Part shown: positions 8,566-17,286 of the stretch, one piece after another
Layout of the letters: every line of letters starts with the position of its first letter
Position numbering within the stretch: the stretch's first letter is position 1
DNA from: Paenibacillus sanguinis 2301083 = DSM 16941
Lineage (GTDB): Bacteria; Bacillota; Bacilli; Paenibacillales; Paenibacillaceae
Assembly (NCBI RefSeq): GCF_000374825.1
Contig: NZ_KB895386.1
Coordinates: forward strand, 105,363-169,362
Length of the DNA: 64,000 bases
Direction of reading: 5' to 3'
The notes under the pieces: model-generated
Databases searched by the model: none
Told to the model about the DNA's origin: nothing
What the model saw: only the letters and a program-made list of their open reading frames with translations
Position numbers and translations under genes: made by a program

Positions 8566-8595
8566 TTGACTCGATGTGTGAACTAATCATATAAT
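8566..8595 (+). promoter_or_regulatory. SigA promoter of the ilvB T-box transcript
   Basis: TTGACT (8566-8571), 18-base spacer, TATAAT (8590-8595). Confidence 0.8.
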
Positions 8596-8601
8596 GTTCC
8601 T

Positions 8602-8957
8602 AAACATTTTAAGACTATATCATGTATCGGCGATGAAGAGGACGAAGGTTTAAGGGCTCTTTGCTCAGAGAGTGTGTGGATTTGCTGAAACCACCGCCAA
8701 AATCCCTTGAATGCGAGCTCACCTCGGAGCCGTTTTCCTGAAAGGCCGCAAGCCATTCCGCGGTAGTGCTTGCGCTGAAGGCTTATTAGGGAAAACCGTC
8801 AGGCCCGCGTTACGGACCACGAGTAAGGGCGGCATACGTCTATACTCGTCAAGGCTCGACATTGCGAAGTGTCGGGTGAAAATGGGTGGTACCACGAAGG
8901 ATCAAACCTTTCGTCCCTCGGAATAGGAAACTGTTCCGGCGGACGGAAGGTTTTTTT
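8602..8957 (+). ncRNA. T-box leader of ilvB, probable leucine specifier
   Basis: The leader has an AGAGA-type box (8669 onward), a specifier-loop pattern GAGCTCACCTCGGAG in which CTC (8718-8720) is the likely Leu codon, and the T-box TGGTACCACG (8887-8896) followed by a terminator. Uncharged tRNA-Leu would pair with CTC and, through its NCCA end, with UGGU to favour antitermination. A Leu specifier matches the Bacillus ilv-leu operon. Confidence 0.9.
8907..8957 (+). terminator. T-box terminator before ilvB
   Basis: CCTTTCGTCC (8907-8916) pairs with GGACGGAAGG (8941-8950) and is followed by seven T residues. The 5' arm overlaps the antiterminator partner of the T-box. Confidence 0.85.
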
Positions 8958-8990
8958 GATTTTGATTTGTTTTTATTTGCTTTAAATGAG

Positions 8991-9031
8991 GGTTCAAAAA
9001 GTCGGTGATCAAAAGAGGACTTTTTTTGAAC
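8991..9031. repeat. Terminal-inverted-repeat element, short copy R1
   Basis: GTTCAAAAAGTC (8992-9003) and GACTTTTTTTGAAC (9018-9031) flank only 14 bases. The right half, GTGATCAAAAGAGGAC plus the terminal repeat, is nearly identical to the right end of the copy at 23292-23433, so R1 looks like an internally deleted member. It lies between the T-box terminator and the ilvB ribosome binding site and would be transcribed in the leader mRNA. Confidence 0.75.
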
Positions 9032-9055
9032 TACCTTTTGGAAGGAGGATGACTG

Positions 9056-10801
9056 ATGAGCGCGCAAATTCCAGAAGTGCGGTCTACAGAACAATTACGT
9101 GAGAAATGGATGAAACCGGAAGTCATTTCGGGTTCAGAAATACTGCTTCGCAGTTTGCTTTTGGAAGGTGTCGAGTGTGTCTTCGGCTATCCGGGTGGCG
9201 CGGTATTGTACATTTACGATGCGTTGTATGGATTCACCGATTTCCACCACCTGCTGACAAGACATGAGCAGGGAGCCATTCATGCAGCAGATGGTTATGC
9301 ACGGGCCACCGGCAAAGTTGGCGTATGCATCGCTACCTCCGGCCCAGGGGCAACCAACACCGTAACAGGAATCGCTACAGCGTTCATGGATTCGGTACCG
9401 CTTGTTGTCATTACAGGCAATGTCGTGTCAAGCCTGATTGGCACAGATGCTTTCCAGGAGGCGGACATTACCGGCATTACGATGCCGATCACGAAGCATA
9501 GTTACTTGGTACGGGATGTTGAAGATTTGCCAAGAGTGATTCACGAAGCGTTCCATATCGCAAATACAGGCCGTAAAGGTCCGGTTCTGATCGATATTCC
9601 GAAGGATGTATCAGCGAACAAAGCCCGCTTTGAACCGGTTCAATCGATTAACCTGCGTGGCTATAATCCCACTGTCGTACCGAACCGGTTACAGCTCGAC
9701 AAGTTGGCGGCGGCCATTCAGGAAGCCGAGCGGCCGGTAATTATCGCCGGGGGCGGCGTGGTGTATTCCGGAGGACATGAGCAGTTGTTTGAATTCGTGA
9801 ACAAGACACAAATTCCCATTACGACAACCTTGCTGGGATTAGGTGCTTTCCCAAGCGGTCATGAGCTATGGATGGGAATGCCGGGGATGCATGGCACCCT
9901 TACGGCCAACCAGTCCATTCAGGAGGCAGACCTGCTGATTAACATCGGGGCCCGGTTCGACGACCGGGTGACGGGCAAGCTCGACGGGTTCGCTCCGAAA
10001 GCGAAGATTGTTCATATCGACATCGATCCTGCTGAAATCGGCAAAAACATTCATCCGGACATTCCGATTGTCGGGGATGTGAAGACGGTGCTGGAGCTGC
10101 TGAACCCGCTGGTAGCACGTGCCGATAAGGCGGATGCATGGAGAGCGCACATCAGCCAGTCCAAACTGGATAAACCGCTGAAATACAAGGATTCCGATGA
10201 GGTGCTCAAGCCGCAATGGGTTATTGAACTTTTGAATGACACAACTGGAGGAGATGCAATTGTCTCCACGGATGTGGGGCAGCACCAAATGTGGGCGGCA
10301 CAGTATTACAAGTTTAACAAGCCTCGTTCCTGGATCACCTCCGGGGGACTTGGCACGATGGGCTTCGGCTTCCCTTCCGCAATCGGCGCCCAAATGGGCT
10401 TCCCTGACCGTCTTGTTATCTCGATCAACGGTGACGGCGGGATGCAAATGTGTGCCCAGGAGCTTGCGATTTGTGCTATCAATAATATTCCGGTCAAGGT
10501 GGTTGTCATTAACAACCAGGTGCTGGGCATGGTTCGGCAGTGGCAGGAATTGATTTACAACAATCGCTACAGTCACATCGATCTCGAAGGCAGCCCGGAT
10601 TTTGTGAAGCTGGCTGAGGCCTATGGTGTTAAAGGCTTGCGTGCCACAAACAAAGAGGATGCCAAGCGTGTCTGGCAGGAGGCGCTCGATACCCCGGGAC
10701 CTGTGCTGGTGGAATTCGTAGTCAGCAAAGGGGAAAATGTATATCCGATGGTCCCTCAAGGTTCTACCATTGATCAAATGCTGATGGGGGACAGTGAATG
10801 A
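9056..10801 (+). CDS. ilvB: Acetolactate synthase, large (catalytic) subunit
   Basis: A 581-residue ThDP enzyme that condenses two pyruvates, or pyruvate and 2-oxobutyrate, at the first common step of Val/Leu/Ile synthesis. It shows the N-terminal VFGYPGGAVL block with the conserved catalytic Glu in TRHEQGA, a central FAD-type domain, and the ThDP/Mg motif NGDGGMQM with the INNQ partner. Start ATG with GGAAGGAGG upstream. The last four bases overlap the ilvN start, indicating coupled synthesis of the two subunits. Expression is controlled by the Leu-type T-box. Confidence 0.97.
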   Translation: MSAQIPEVRSTEQLREKWMKPEVISGSEILLRSLLLEGVECVFGYPGGAVLYIYDALYGFTDFHHLLTRHEQGAIHAADGYARATGKVGVCIATSGPGATNTVTGIATAFMDSVPLVVITGNVVSSLIGTDAFQEADITGITMPITKHSYLVRDVEDLPRVIHEAFHIANTGRKGPVLIDIPKDVSANKARFEPVQSINLRGYNPTVVPNRLQLDKLAAAIQEAERPVIIAGGGVVYSGGHEQLFEFVNKTQIPITTTLLGLGAFPSGHELWMGMPGMHGTLTANQSIQEADLLINIGARFDDRVTGKLDGFAPKAKIVHIDIDPAEIGKNIHPDIPIVGDVKTVLELLNPLVARADKADAWRAHISQSKLDKPLKYKDSDEVLKPQWVIELLNDTTGGDAIVSTDVGQHQMWAAQYYKFNKPRSWITSGGLGTMGFGFPSAIGAQMGFPDRLVISINGDGGMQMCAQELAICAINNIPVKVVVINNQVLGMVRQWQELIYNNRYSHIDLEGSPDFVKLAEAYGVKGLRATNKEDAKRVWQEALDTPGPVLVEFVVSKGENVYPMVPQGSTIDQMLMGDSE

Positions 10802-11286
10802 TGAGAAGAAACCATGCGATTGCCGTATTAGTTAATGATCAGCCAGGTGTTCTGCAACGTGTAGCAGGTTTGTTTGGCCGGCGCGGCTTCAATATCGAAA
10901 GTATTACCGTCGGCCAGTCCGAAGAGCAAGGGCTCTCCAGAATGGTTATCGTCACGGAAGGCGACGACAAGACGCTCGAACAAATCGAGAAACAGCTATA
11001 CAAGCTGATTGACGTTATTAAAGTGGTGAATTTGAGTTCGCGGCCGATGGTGGCTCGTGAGCTTGCCTTGATCAAGGTGAAGGCCGAGCCGGCCGAACGT
11101 CCTGAGATCATGGGGGTTGTCGAGACTTTCCGTGCTGCCGTTGTCGATATCGGGACGGCCAGCATGATTGTACAGGTTGTAGGGGATACGGAGAAGATTG
11201 ATGCGATGATTGAACTGCTTCGGCCGTATGGTATCCGCGAATTATCAAGAACAGGTGTAACAGCCATGATTCGGGGTAACGCTTGA
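10798..11286 (+). CDS. ilvN: Acetolactate synthase, small regulatory subunit
   Basis: A 162-residue protein (named ilvH in Bacillus) with an N-terminal ACT domain beginning HAIAVLVNDQPGVLQRVAGLF and the GFNIESITVG segment that forms the valine-binding interface. The C-terminal half is the usual ALS_ss domain. It activates IlvB and confers feedback inhibition by valine. Start codon overlaps the ilvB stop (ATGA). Confidence 0.96.
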   Translation: MMRRNHAIAVLVNDQPGVLQRVAGLFGRRGFNIESITVGQSEEQGLSRMVIVTEGDDKTLEQIEKQLYKLIDVIKVVNLSSRPMVARELALIKVKAEPAERPEIMGVVETFRAAVVDIGTASMIVQVVGDTEKIDAMIELLRPYGIRELSRTGVTAMIRGNA

Positions 11287-12500
<1,214 letters not shown>

Positions 12501-12520
12501 GTTATAGGCCTTAACAGCAA

Positions 12521-12564
12521 CTCCAAGGTGGCGTCCCTGAGCACGCCTGCCTTGGAGTTTTTTT
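12521..12564 (+). terminator. Terminator after ilvC
   Basis: CTCCAAGG (12521-12528) pairs with CCTTGGAG (12550-12557) across a GC-rich loop, followed by seven T residues. Confidence 0.85.
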
Positions 12565-12589
12565 GAATTTAAATTAGATAGCTGTTCGC

Positions 12590-12817
12590 GTTCAAAGTCA
12601 GGTTTTCAGCACCGAAGCTTAAGCTTCCGATGTGCGTTTTTTCAACCCGCCTGAGCCCTGATGAAGCTAGGGACTGAGAAGCGGAGCTACACGTTTTCTT
12701 AGAAAACGACTTCGGAAGCATGGGTACGTGAGCAACGGAAGCCCCCGGGTGAATTCAAGATTCGATGTCGAATCTGCTCCTCGAACTGCTTCGTCCTGGG
12801 AAGACGACTTTTTGAAC
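12590..12817. repeat. Terminal-inverted-repeat element, long copy R2
   Basis: The right end is CGACTTTTTGAAC (12805-12817) and the left end is a shortened GTTCAAAGTC (12590-12599). The left 100 bases match the reverse complement of copy R4 (40389-40521), including GATGAAGCTAGGGAC at 12660-12674. The right 100 bases match R3 (23292-23433), including the ACGTGAGCA and GATGAATTCAAGA segments. It fills most of the 427-base ilvC-leuB interval and has no convincing reading frame. Confidence 0.8.
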
Positions 12818-12927
12818 TACCCCTTATAGGAGAAACCTATTAGTCTAATAGATACTATATCTTTGTTAATCCTCACATCGTATGATAAAACAGAAGAAGA
12901 TGATGTTTACGAGAGGGAGCGGTAGGA

Positions 12928-14007
12928 ATGGCTGAAGTGAAAAAAATCGCAATAATTGCGGGCGACGGTATTGGGCCCGAGGTAGTGGCCGAAGCAGAGA
13001 AGGTATTAAAGCGCACAGAGGAATTGTTTGGTTATCGCTTTGAAACGGAGCATGCCTTGTTCGGGGGCATCGCGATTGATGAGAAAGGGACACCCTTGCC
13101 GCAGGACACGCTTGAGGTATGCCAGCAAGCCGATGCTGTACTGCTGGGGGCGGTTGGTGGTCCAAAATGGGATAACAATCCGAAGGAGCTGCGTCCTGAG
13201 ACGGGTCTGCTAGGTATTCGCAAAGCGCTCGGACTGTTCTCGAATCTGCGTCCGGCGGTCGTCTTTGATTGCCTGAAGGATGCTTCAACACTCAAACCGG
13301 AAGTACTGGAAGGCACAGATTTAATCGTGGTGCGTGAGCTTACAGGCGGCATTTATTTCGGTGAGAAATACCGTCGTGAAACGGAGTATGGTCAAGAGGC
13401 GGTAGATACCTGCGCATACAATGTTACCGAGGTTGAGCGTATTGTGCGTCAGGCATTCGAGATTGCGGGCAAACGTCGCAAAAAGCTCGCTTCTGTGGAC
13501 AAGGCCAATGTGCTCGAAAGCTCACGCCTGTGGAGAGAGGTTGTCAACCGCGTGGCTCCTGAATACCCCGAGGTAGAACTGGAACATGTACTTGTTGACA
13601 ACTGTGCTATGCAACTGCTGCGTCGTCCATCCAGCTTCGATGTCATTGTGACAGAGAATATGTTCGGGGATATTCTCAGCGATGAAGCAGCGATGCTGAC
13701 GGGTTCGATAGGCATGTTGTCCTCAGCCTCTCTGGGAGAAGGCAGCTTTGGACTTTATGAGCCAGTCCATGGCTCGGCACCGGATATCGCTGGACAGAAC
13801 CTGGCGAATCCGATTGCTACGATTTTGTCGGTCGCCCTGATGTTCCGTATGACCTTCGGGTATGAAGATGCTGCGGATGCGATTGAAGCGGCTGTAGCGA
13901 ATGTGCTGGATGCGGGTCACCGCACAGGCGATATTGCTGTAGACAAGAGCAAAGCGATTGGTACCCGGGAGATGGGCGAACTGATTATTGCCGCCATCAA
14001 GAAATAA
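12928..14007 (+). CDS. leuB: 3-isopropylmalate dehydrogenase
   Basis: A 359-residue NAD-dependent decarboxylating dehydrogenase of leucine synthesis. Diagnostic segments: AGDGIGPEV near the N-terminus, the [12 protein letters not shown] substrate loop, [13 protein letters not shown], and the metal-binding [13 protein letters not shown] followed by the [13 protein letters not shown] loop. The ATG has a GAGAGGGAGCGG ribosome binding site. It is separated from ilvC by a terminator and the R2 repeat. leuA and leuCD are not in the window, so the Leu branch is split up in this genome. Confidence 0.96.
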   Translation: MAEVKKIAIIAGDGIGPEVVAEAEKVLKRTEELFGYRFETEHALFGGIAIDEKGTPLPQDTLEVCQQADAVLLGAVGGPKWDNNPKELRPETGLLGIRKALGLFSNLRPAVVFDCLKDASTLKPEVLEGTDLIVVRELTGGIYFGEKYRRETEYGQEAVDTCAYNVTEVERIVRQAFEIAGKRRKKLASVDKANVLESSRLWREVVNRVAPEYPEVELEHVLVDNCAMQLLRRPSSFDVIVTENMFGDILSDEAAMLTGSIGMLSSASLGEGSFGLYEPVHGSAPDIAGQNLANPIATILSVALMFRMTFGYEDAADAIEAAVANVLDAGHRTGDIAVDKSKAIGTREMGELIIAAIKK

Positions 14008-14094
14008 GCGATGTGAGTCTAAATAAAGCTTGTTTGACTTTAAAAATAGCCGGTGATACTATGTGAATTGCAGGTTTGCAAAGGAGGGATTGGA

Positions 14095-14640
14095 GTGGCA
14101 GAACGTTTGGTTGGAAGACCCGCACCGGATTTTGATATGGCGGTAGTGACCGGGGACGGTAAGGAATTTGGACGCAAGAAGCTGTCCGATTATCGTGGCA
14201 AGTGGCTGGTATTTTTCTTCTATCCACTTGATTTTACCTTTGTATGTCCGACTGAAATTACTGCATTGAGCCAGGCATACGAAGAATTTCAGAAGTTGGA
14301 TTGCGAGATTCTTGGTGCCAGTGTGGACTCCGAGCATAGCCACAAAGCATGGATTAACACACCGAGGGACAGCGGCGGTCTTGGCCAGTTGAACTTCCCG
14401 CTCGCTTCTGATATTACGAAGAGCGTAGCGCGTGATTACGGCATACTGATTGAAGAAGAAGGCATTGCTCTTCGCGGCTTGTTTATTATCGATCCCGAAG
14501 GCGAATTGAAATATCAAGTGGTTAACCATAACGATGTGGGACGTAGCGTAGATGAGACGCTTCGTGTGTTGCAGGCGCTGCAATCCGGTGGACTATGCGC
14601 TATGAATTGGAAGCCGGGCGACAAAAATTTGAATGGATAG
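14095..14640 (+). CDS. Typical 2-Cys peroxiredoxin
   Basis: A 181-residue thiol peroxidase that reduces H2O2 and organic hydroperoxides. The peroxidatic Cys51 is in FTFVCPTE; a second Cys168 in LCAMNWKPG matches the resolving Cys of AhpC/Prx1-type enzymes. Start is GTG at 14095 with AAGGAGG at 14081 and usual spacing; in-frame codons upstream to 14053 lack a ribosome binding site. The gene follows leuB after an 87-base gap and has its own terminator. No AhpF-type reductase is adjacent, so thioredoxin is the likely reductant (inference). Confidence 0.92.
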   Translation: MAERLVGRPAPDFDMAVVTGDGKEFGRKKLSDYRGKWLVFFFYPLDFTFVCPTEITALSQAYEEFQKLDCEILGASVDSEHSHKAWINTPRDSGGLGQLNFPLASDITKSVARDYGILIEEEGIALRGLFIIDPEGELKYQVVNHNDVGRSVDETLRVLQALQSGGLCAMNWKPGDKNLNG

Positions 14641-14733
14641 AGGCGGCCTATGAGCCTGCAGCGTCTCATCGTCCGCATCACAAGTCACAAGCGTCGATTT
14701 CGATTTTGAGCTTTGAATAAACATAGCAGCAGT

Positions 14734-14771
14734 ACCCCCTGTTTGGGCGATGCCCCCGCAGGGGGTTTTTT
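14734..14771 (+). terminator. Terminator after the peroxiredoxin gene
   Basis: ACCCCCTG (14734-14741) pairs with CAGGGGGT (14759-14766), followed by a six-T run. The rest of 14641-14936 holds no gene. Confidence 0.85.
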
Positions 14772-14845
14772 GCCCCGCATGCATGGTTTGAGTGCGCTGG
14801 CGGAAAAGTAAACGTAAATGTGATTTTATTGATTTCCGCAGGAAT

Positions 14846-14874
14846 TTGCCGAGGGCTCCACGAATAAATTATAT
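14846..14874 (+). promoter_or_regulatory. Putative promoter of the 14937 gene
   Basis: TTGCCG (14846-14851), 17-base spacer, TTATAT (14869-14874). Confidence 0.45.
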
Positions 14875-14936
14875 GACATCCCTACTTGTGTACACGAACT
14901 GGGGAATGAACCAAACGCGGGAAAGGGTGAAGGGGA

Positions 14937-15347
14937 ATGAGTTTTTGCTGCGGAGCCAGTATGTTAGGAACAAAGGGAACATTAAAGCATTATCGTACGC
15001 AAGTTCATAATGTACCCCTTTTATTTTGCCCGGTATGTCATCGGGTTGAGGTTCATTATAAAGTTGAAAATGAATATGAAATTTTAGCTGAGTACGCCCA
15101 TAGTGATGGCGTTTCCGAGATCGACTTTCAGGATTTCGTCATGGAGGATGATGATTCGATCTTTGGCAATTGCGTCAACCGGGAGGATGAAGATCCGCTC
15201 GTTATCGTACAAAGCCAAATTGATATTTCACTCGATCTGCTGTCGGTCGCCAAGCAAATCGGCGATGAGAAGTGGGAAGATGAGCTTAAGAAGCGGCTGG
15301 CTGTAATGAGCCGTCGCAGAGCCAGACTACAGCATAATAACCGCTAA
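14937..15347 (+). CDS. Hypothetical Cys-containing protein
   Basis: A 136-residue soluble protein I do not recognise. It has a Cys pair at 4-5 and a CPVC motif at 31-34 followed by His, a possible zinc-binding cluster (HYR...CPVCHRVEVH). An acidic middle section (EDDDS) and a basic C-terminal helix rich in Arg complete it. The ribosome binding site GTGAAGGGGA directly precedes ATG, and a terminator follows 7 bases after the stop, so it is a monocistronic real gene. A small zinc-ribbon regulator is conceivable but unproven. Confidence 0.75.
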   Translation: MSFCCGASMLGTKGTLKHYRTQVHNVPLLFCPVCHRVEVHYKVENEYEILAEYAHSDGVSEIDFQDFVMEDDDSIFGNCVNREDEDPLVIVQSQIDISLDLLSVAKQIGDEKWEDELKKRLAVMSRRRARLQHNNR

Positions 15348-15353
15348 ATCCGC

Positions 15354-15391
15354 AAAATAGTCTTCCGCGAAGAAGGCTATTTTCTTTTTTT
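15354..15391 (+). terminator. Terminator after the 14937 gene
   Basis: AAAATAGTCTTC (15354-15365) and GAAGGCTATTTT form a stem with a CGCGAA loop, followed by CTTTTTT. Confidence 0.85.
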
Positions 15392-15640
15392 AGGACCAGG
15401 ATCGTTCTTTTGCGTTGATCCAACCTTTTTCGACAGTATCTCTGGTTGACGATAATTGGAAAACTTTACTATGATTGAAGCAGGATGCTCTTGGGGACGG
15501 CACAGTTAGCGTTAAAGCAAGCAGAATCAATAGACAAGCTACTACTTATGTGCGCCGGTTTAGGGAAAAGTTCTTCTCAGGTAGTGATCGTATGTTGTCG
15601 GTAAGGGCAAGTACATCATTTGTGTAAAGGGGGAACCAAC

Positions 15641-16744
15641 TTGTTGAGTGAATTTCAAGAGACACTGCTCCAGTCCGTCAAAGCATTCCAATCAACCCAA
15701 CTCGTCAAGAACAAGTATGAAAACGTGCTCCAGCACCTGGACAGCGGCATTATGCTGTTTGATAGCGATGGGGTTCTAACCTTCATCAATGTTCAAATGG
15801 CCAAGCTTCTCGAACTACCGCGCCAGTCCCTCATTGGCTGTAACTTGCTGCATATGCTTCGGCATCCCCACCTCAATTCCTTCAAGAAACGCAGAATTAT
15901 GCGCATTTACCGGGAGACCATTTTTCACAGAAAGAAATATCACGAATTAATAGATGAATACGGGAGGCACTGGTTGATTACAGTTACCTATGGGGATCAA
16001 ATGGACGGAGATTTCTTGCTTAGCGTCAAGGATGTCTCCGACTTTAGAAGAATCGAACAAGCTGCTTATCAAAATGATAAGATGGCGATGCTGGGTAAAA
16101 TATCAGCCGCAATTGCTCACGAAATTCGCAACCCGTTAACGGCTATTCGCGGATTTATTCAATTGCTGCGTCCGCATCTTTTGGAGTTAGGCAAGGATGA
16201 ATATGCCCGTATTATCTTGACGGAAATCGACCGGGCCAACGATATCATTCATGAATTCCTCAACTCGTCCAAGCCGTCAGCTCCGCAAAAATCAGCGGTG
16301 AGTGTATCCTCTTTACTGAAGGAGGTTGTTCTGCTTACGGAGAGCGAGGCTGTTATGAAGGGCTGTCAAATGATCCTGCATGCCCCTTCAGAGGAATTGT
16401 TTGTCTCCATTGATGTGAAGCAGATTAAGCAAGTGCTGTTGAATATTATCAAGAATGCGATGGATGCGATCGGCGAAGTGGAAGGTGAACATCAGGGAGT
16501 TATTAATGTTGGAGCCGAGATGGATGGGAAATTCGTAAAAATCTCCATACAGGATAATGGTAATGGGATGGACAAGGGGCTGCTGGTTCGCCTCTTCGAC
16601 CCGTTCTTTACGACGAAGGAAAAAGGGACAGGCCTGGGGCTGTCGGTGAGCTATCGGATTATCCGCAATCACCGGGGAACGATATCTGTGGACAGCTTGA
16701 AGGGAGCCGGAACGATCTTTGTTATTTCTCTGCCGTTAGCCTAA
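15641..16744 (+). CDS. Cytosolic PAS-domain sensor histidine kinase, sporulation-kinase type
   Basis: A 367-residue kinase without membrane segments. A PAS domain (about 25-135) precedes the HisKA domain with H160 in IAHEIRNPLTAIRGF, the form seen in Bacillus KinA-KinE, then HATPase motifs NIIKNAMDAIGE (N box), DNGNGMDKG (G1) and KGTGLGLSVSYRII (G2). No response regulator gene is adjacent, so it is an orphan; feeding the Spo0A phosphorelay is the likely role by analogy. Start is TTG at 15641 with AAAGGGGG seven bases upstream. Confidence 0.88.
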   Translation: MLSEFQETLLQSVKAFQSTQLVKNKYENVLQHLDSGIMLFDSDGVLTFINVQMAKLLELPRQSLIGCNLLHMLRHPHLNSFKKRRIMRIYRETIFHRKKYHELIDEYGRHWLITVTYGDQMDGDFLLSVKDVSDFRRIEQAAYQNDKMAMLGKISAAIAHEIRNPLTAIRGFIQLLRPHLLELGKDEYARIILTEIDRANDIIHEFLNSSKPSAPQKSAVSVSSLLKEVVLLTESEAVMKGCQMILHAPSEELFVSIDVKQIKQVLLNIIKNAMDAIGEVEGEHQGVINVGAEMDGKFVKISIQDNGNGMDKGLLVRLFDPFFTTKEKGTGLGLSVSYRIIRNHRGTISVDSLKGAGTIFVISLPLA

Positions 16745-16764
16745 TTATTGAAGCAAAGGGACTC

Positions 16765-16826
16765 CAATTGAAAGGGCTCCTTGCTCCGCCGCTGTGGCCG
16801 TGGAGCAAGGAGCCTTCCTTCAATTG
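16765..16826. terminator. Long bidirectional hairpin between the kinase and feo genes
   Basis: The inner stem GGGCTCCTTGCTCC / GGAGCAAGGAGCC is extended by outer arms CAATTGAAAGG and CCTTCAATTG. It serves both convergent units; T runs are short. Confidence 0.7.
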
Positions 16827-16831
16827 CTGTG

Positions 16832-17053
16832 CTAGCGAGTTAACGAGATATATAGGTGGCCGGCAATAGCCTTGCTTAAGGCCAGCCGCGAGCCCTTGAC
16901 GTTAACGATCAGATTGCCACCCGTTTCATTAACAACTGTAATGGAAGCCCCGGGTACGATACCAAGACCTTCGAGAAACTTGCGAGTGGCGTCGGAGGCT
17001 TTACACTCGCGTATGATAGCCTCCTGACCTGGAGGCAGCATAGTTAGTGGCAT
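16832..17053 (-). CDS. FeoA-domain protein (second copy)
   Basis: A 73-residue protein consisting of one FeoA SH3-like domain: LPPGQEAIIREC at the N-terminus and FLEGLGIVPGASITVVNETGGN in the centre. FeoA domains bind the FeoB G-domain region and assist Fe(II) transport. It is the last gene of the minus-strand feo cluster and differs clearly from the upstream FeoA. GGAGGACTTCATC gives the ribosome binding site. Confidence 0.88.
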   Translation of the reverse strand: MPLTMLPPGQEAIIRECKASDATRKFLEGLGIVPGASITVVNETGGNLIVNVKGSRLALSKAIAGHLYISLTR

Positions 17054-17073
17054 ATGATGAAGTCCTCCTTGGT

Positions 17074-17250
17074 TTAAGGGCGTTGTTCTGAAGCTTTAGA
17101 GTGCTTCTGGAGCTCGCAGCAGGAGCTGAATTGCTCGCAGGAGCCGCTGCATCCGGCACAACCTCCGCCTGATTTCTGACGCTTGATATAGCGGTATACG
17201 GTGAAGCCGATAATTCCGGCCAGGATAGCAATGATCAGGTAATCAATCAT
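17074..17250 (-). CDS. FeoB-associated Cys-rich membrane protein
   Basis: A 58-residue protein with one N-terminal membrane segment (IDYLIIAILAGIIGFTVY), then a short Cys-rich tail (CAGCSGSC and SSCCE; six Cys in total). This is the form of the FeoB-associated Cys-rich proteins found after feoB in Bacillota, which take the place of FeoC. Start is the ATG at 17250 with GGAGGGGA upstream, preferred over the longer in-frame reading. Metal handling by the Cys cluster is inferred. Confidence 0.85.
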   Translation of the reverse strand: MIDYLIIAILAGIIGFTVYRYIKRQKSGGGCAGCSGSCEQFSSCCELQKHSKASEQRP

Positions 17251-17286
17251 GAAAATTCCCCTCCTTAGATATGGATACATATGAAT

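Noticed and set aside
8711..8926. 71-codon plus-strand frame upstream of ilvB
   Set aside because: It runs through the T-box specifier region and terminator.
12612..12645. Palindrome GAAGCTTAAGCTTC as a possible operator for leuB
   Set aside because: It belongs to the R2 repeat and recurs in R4, where no leuB-like gene is near.
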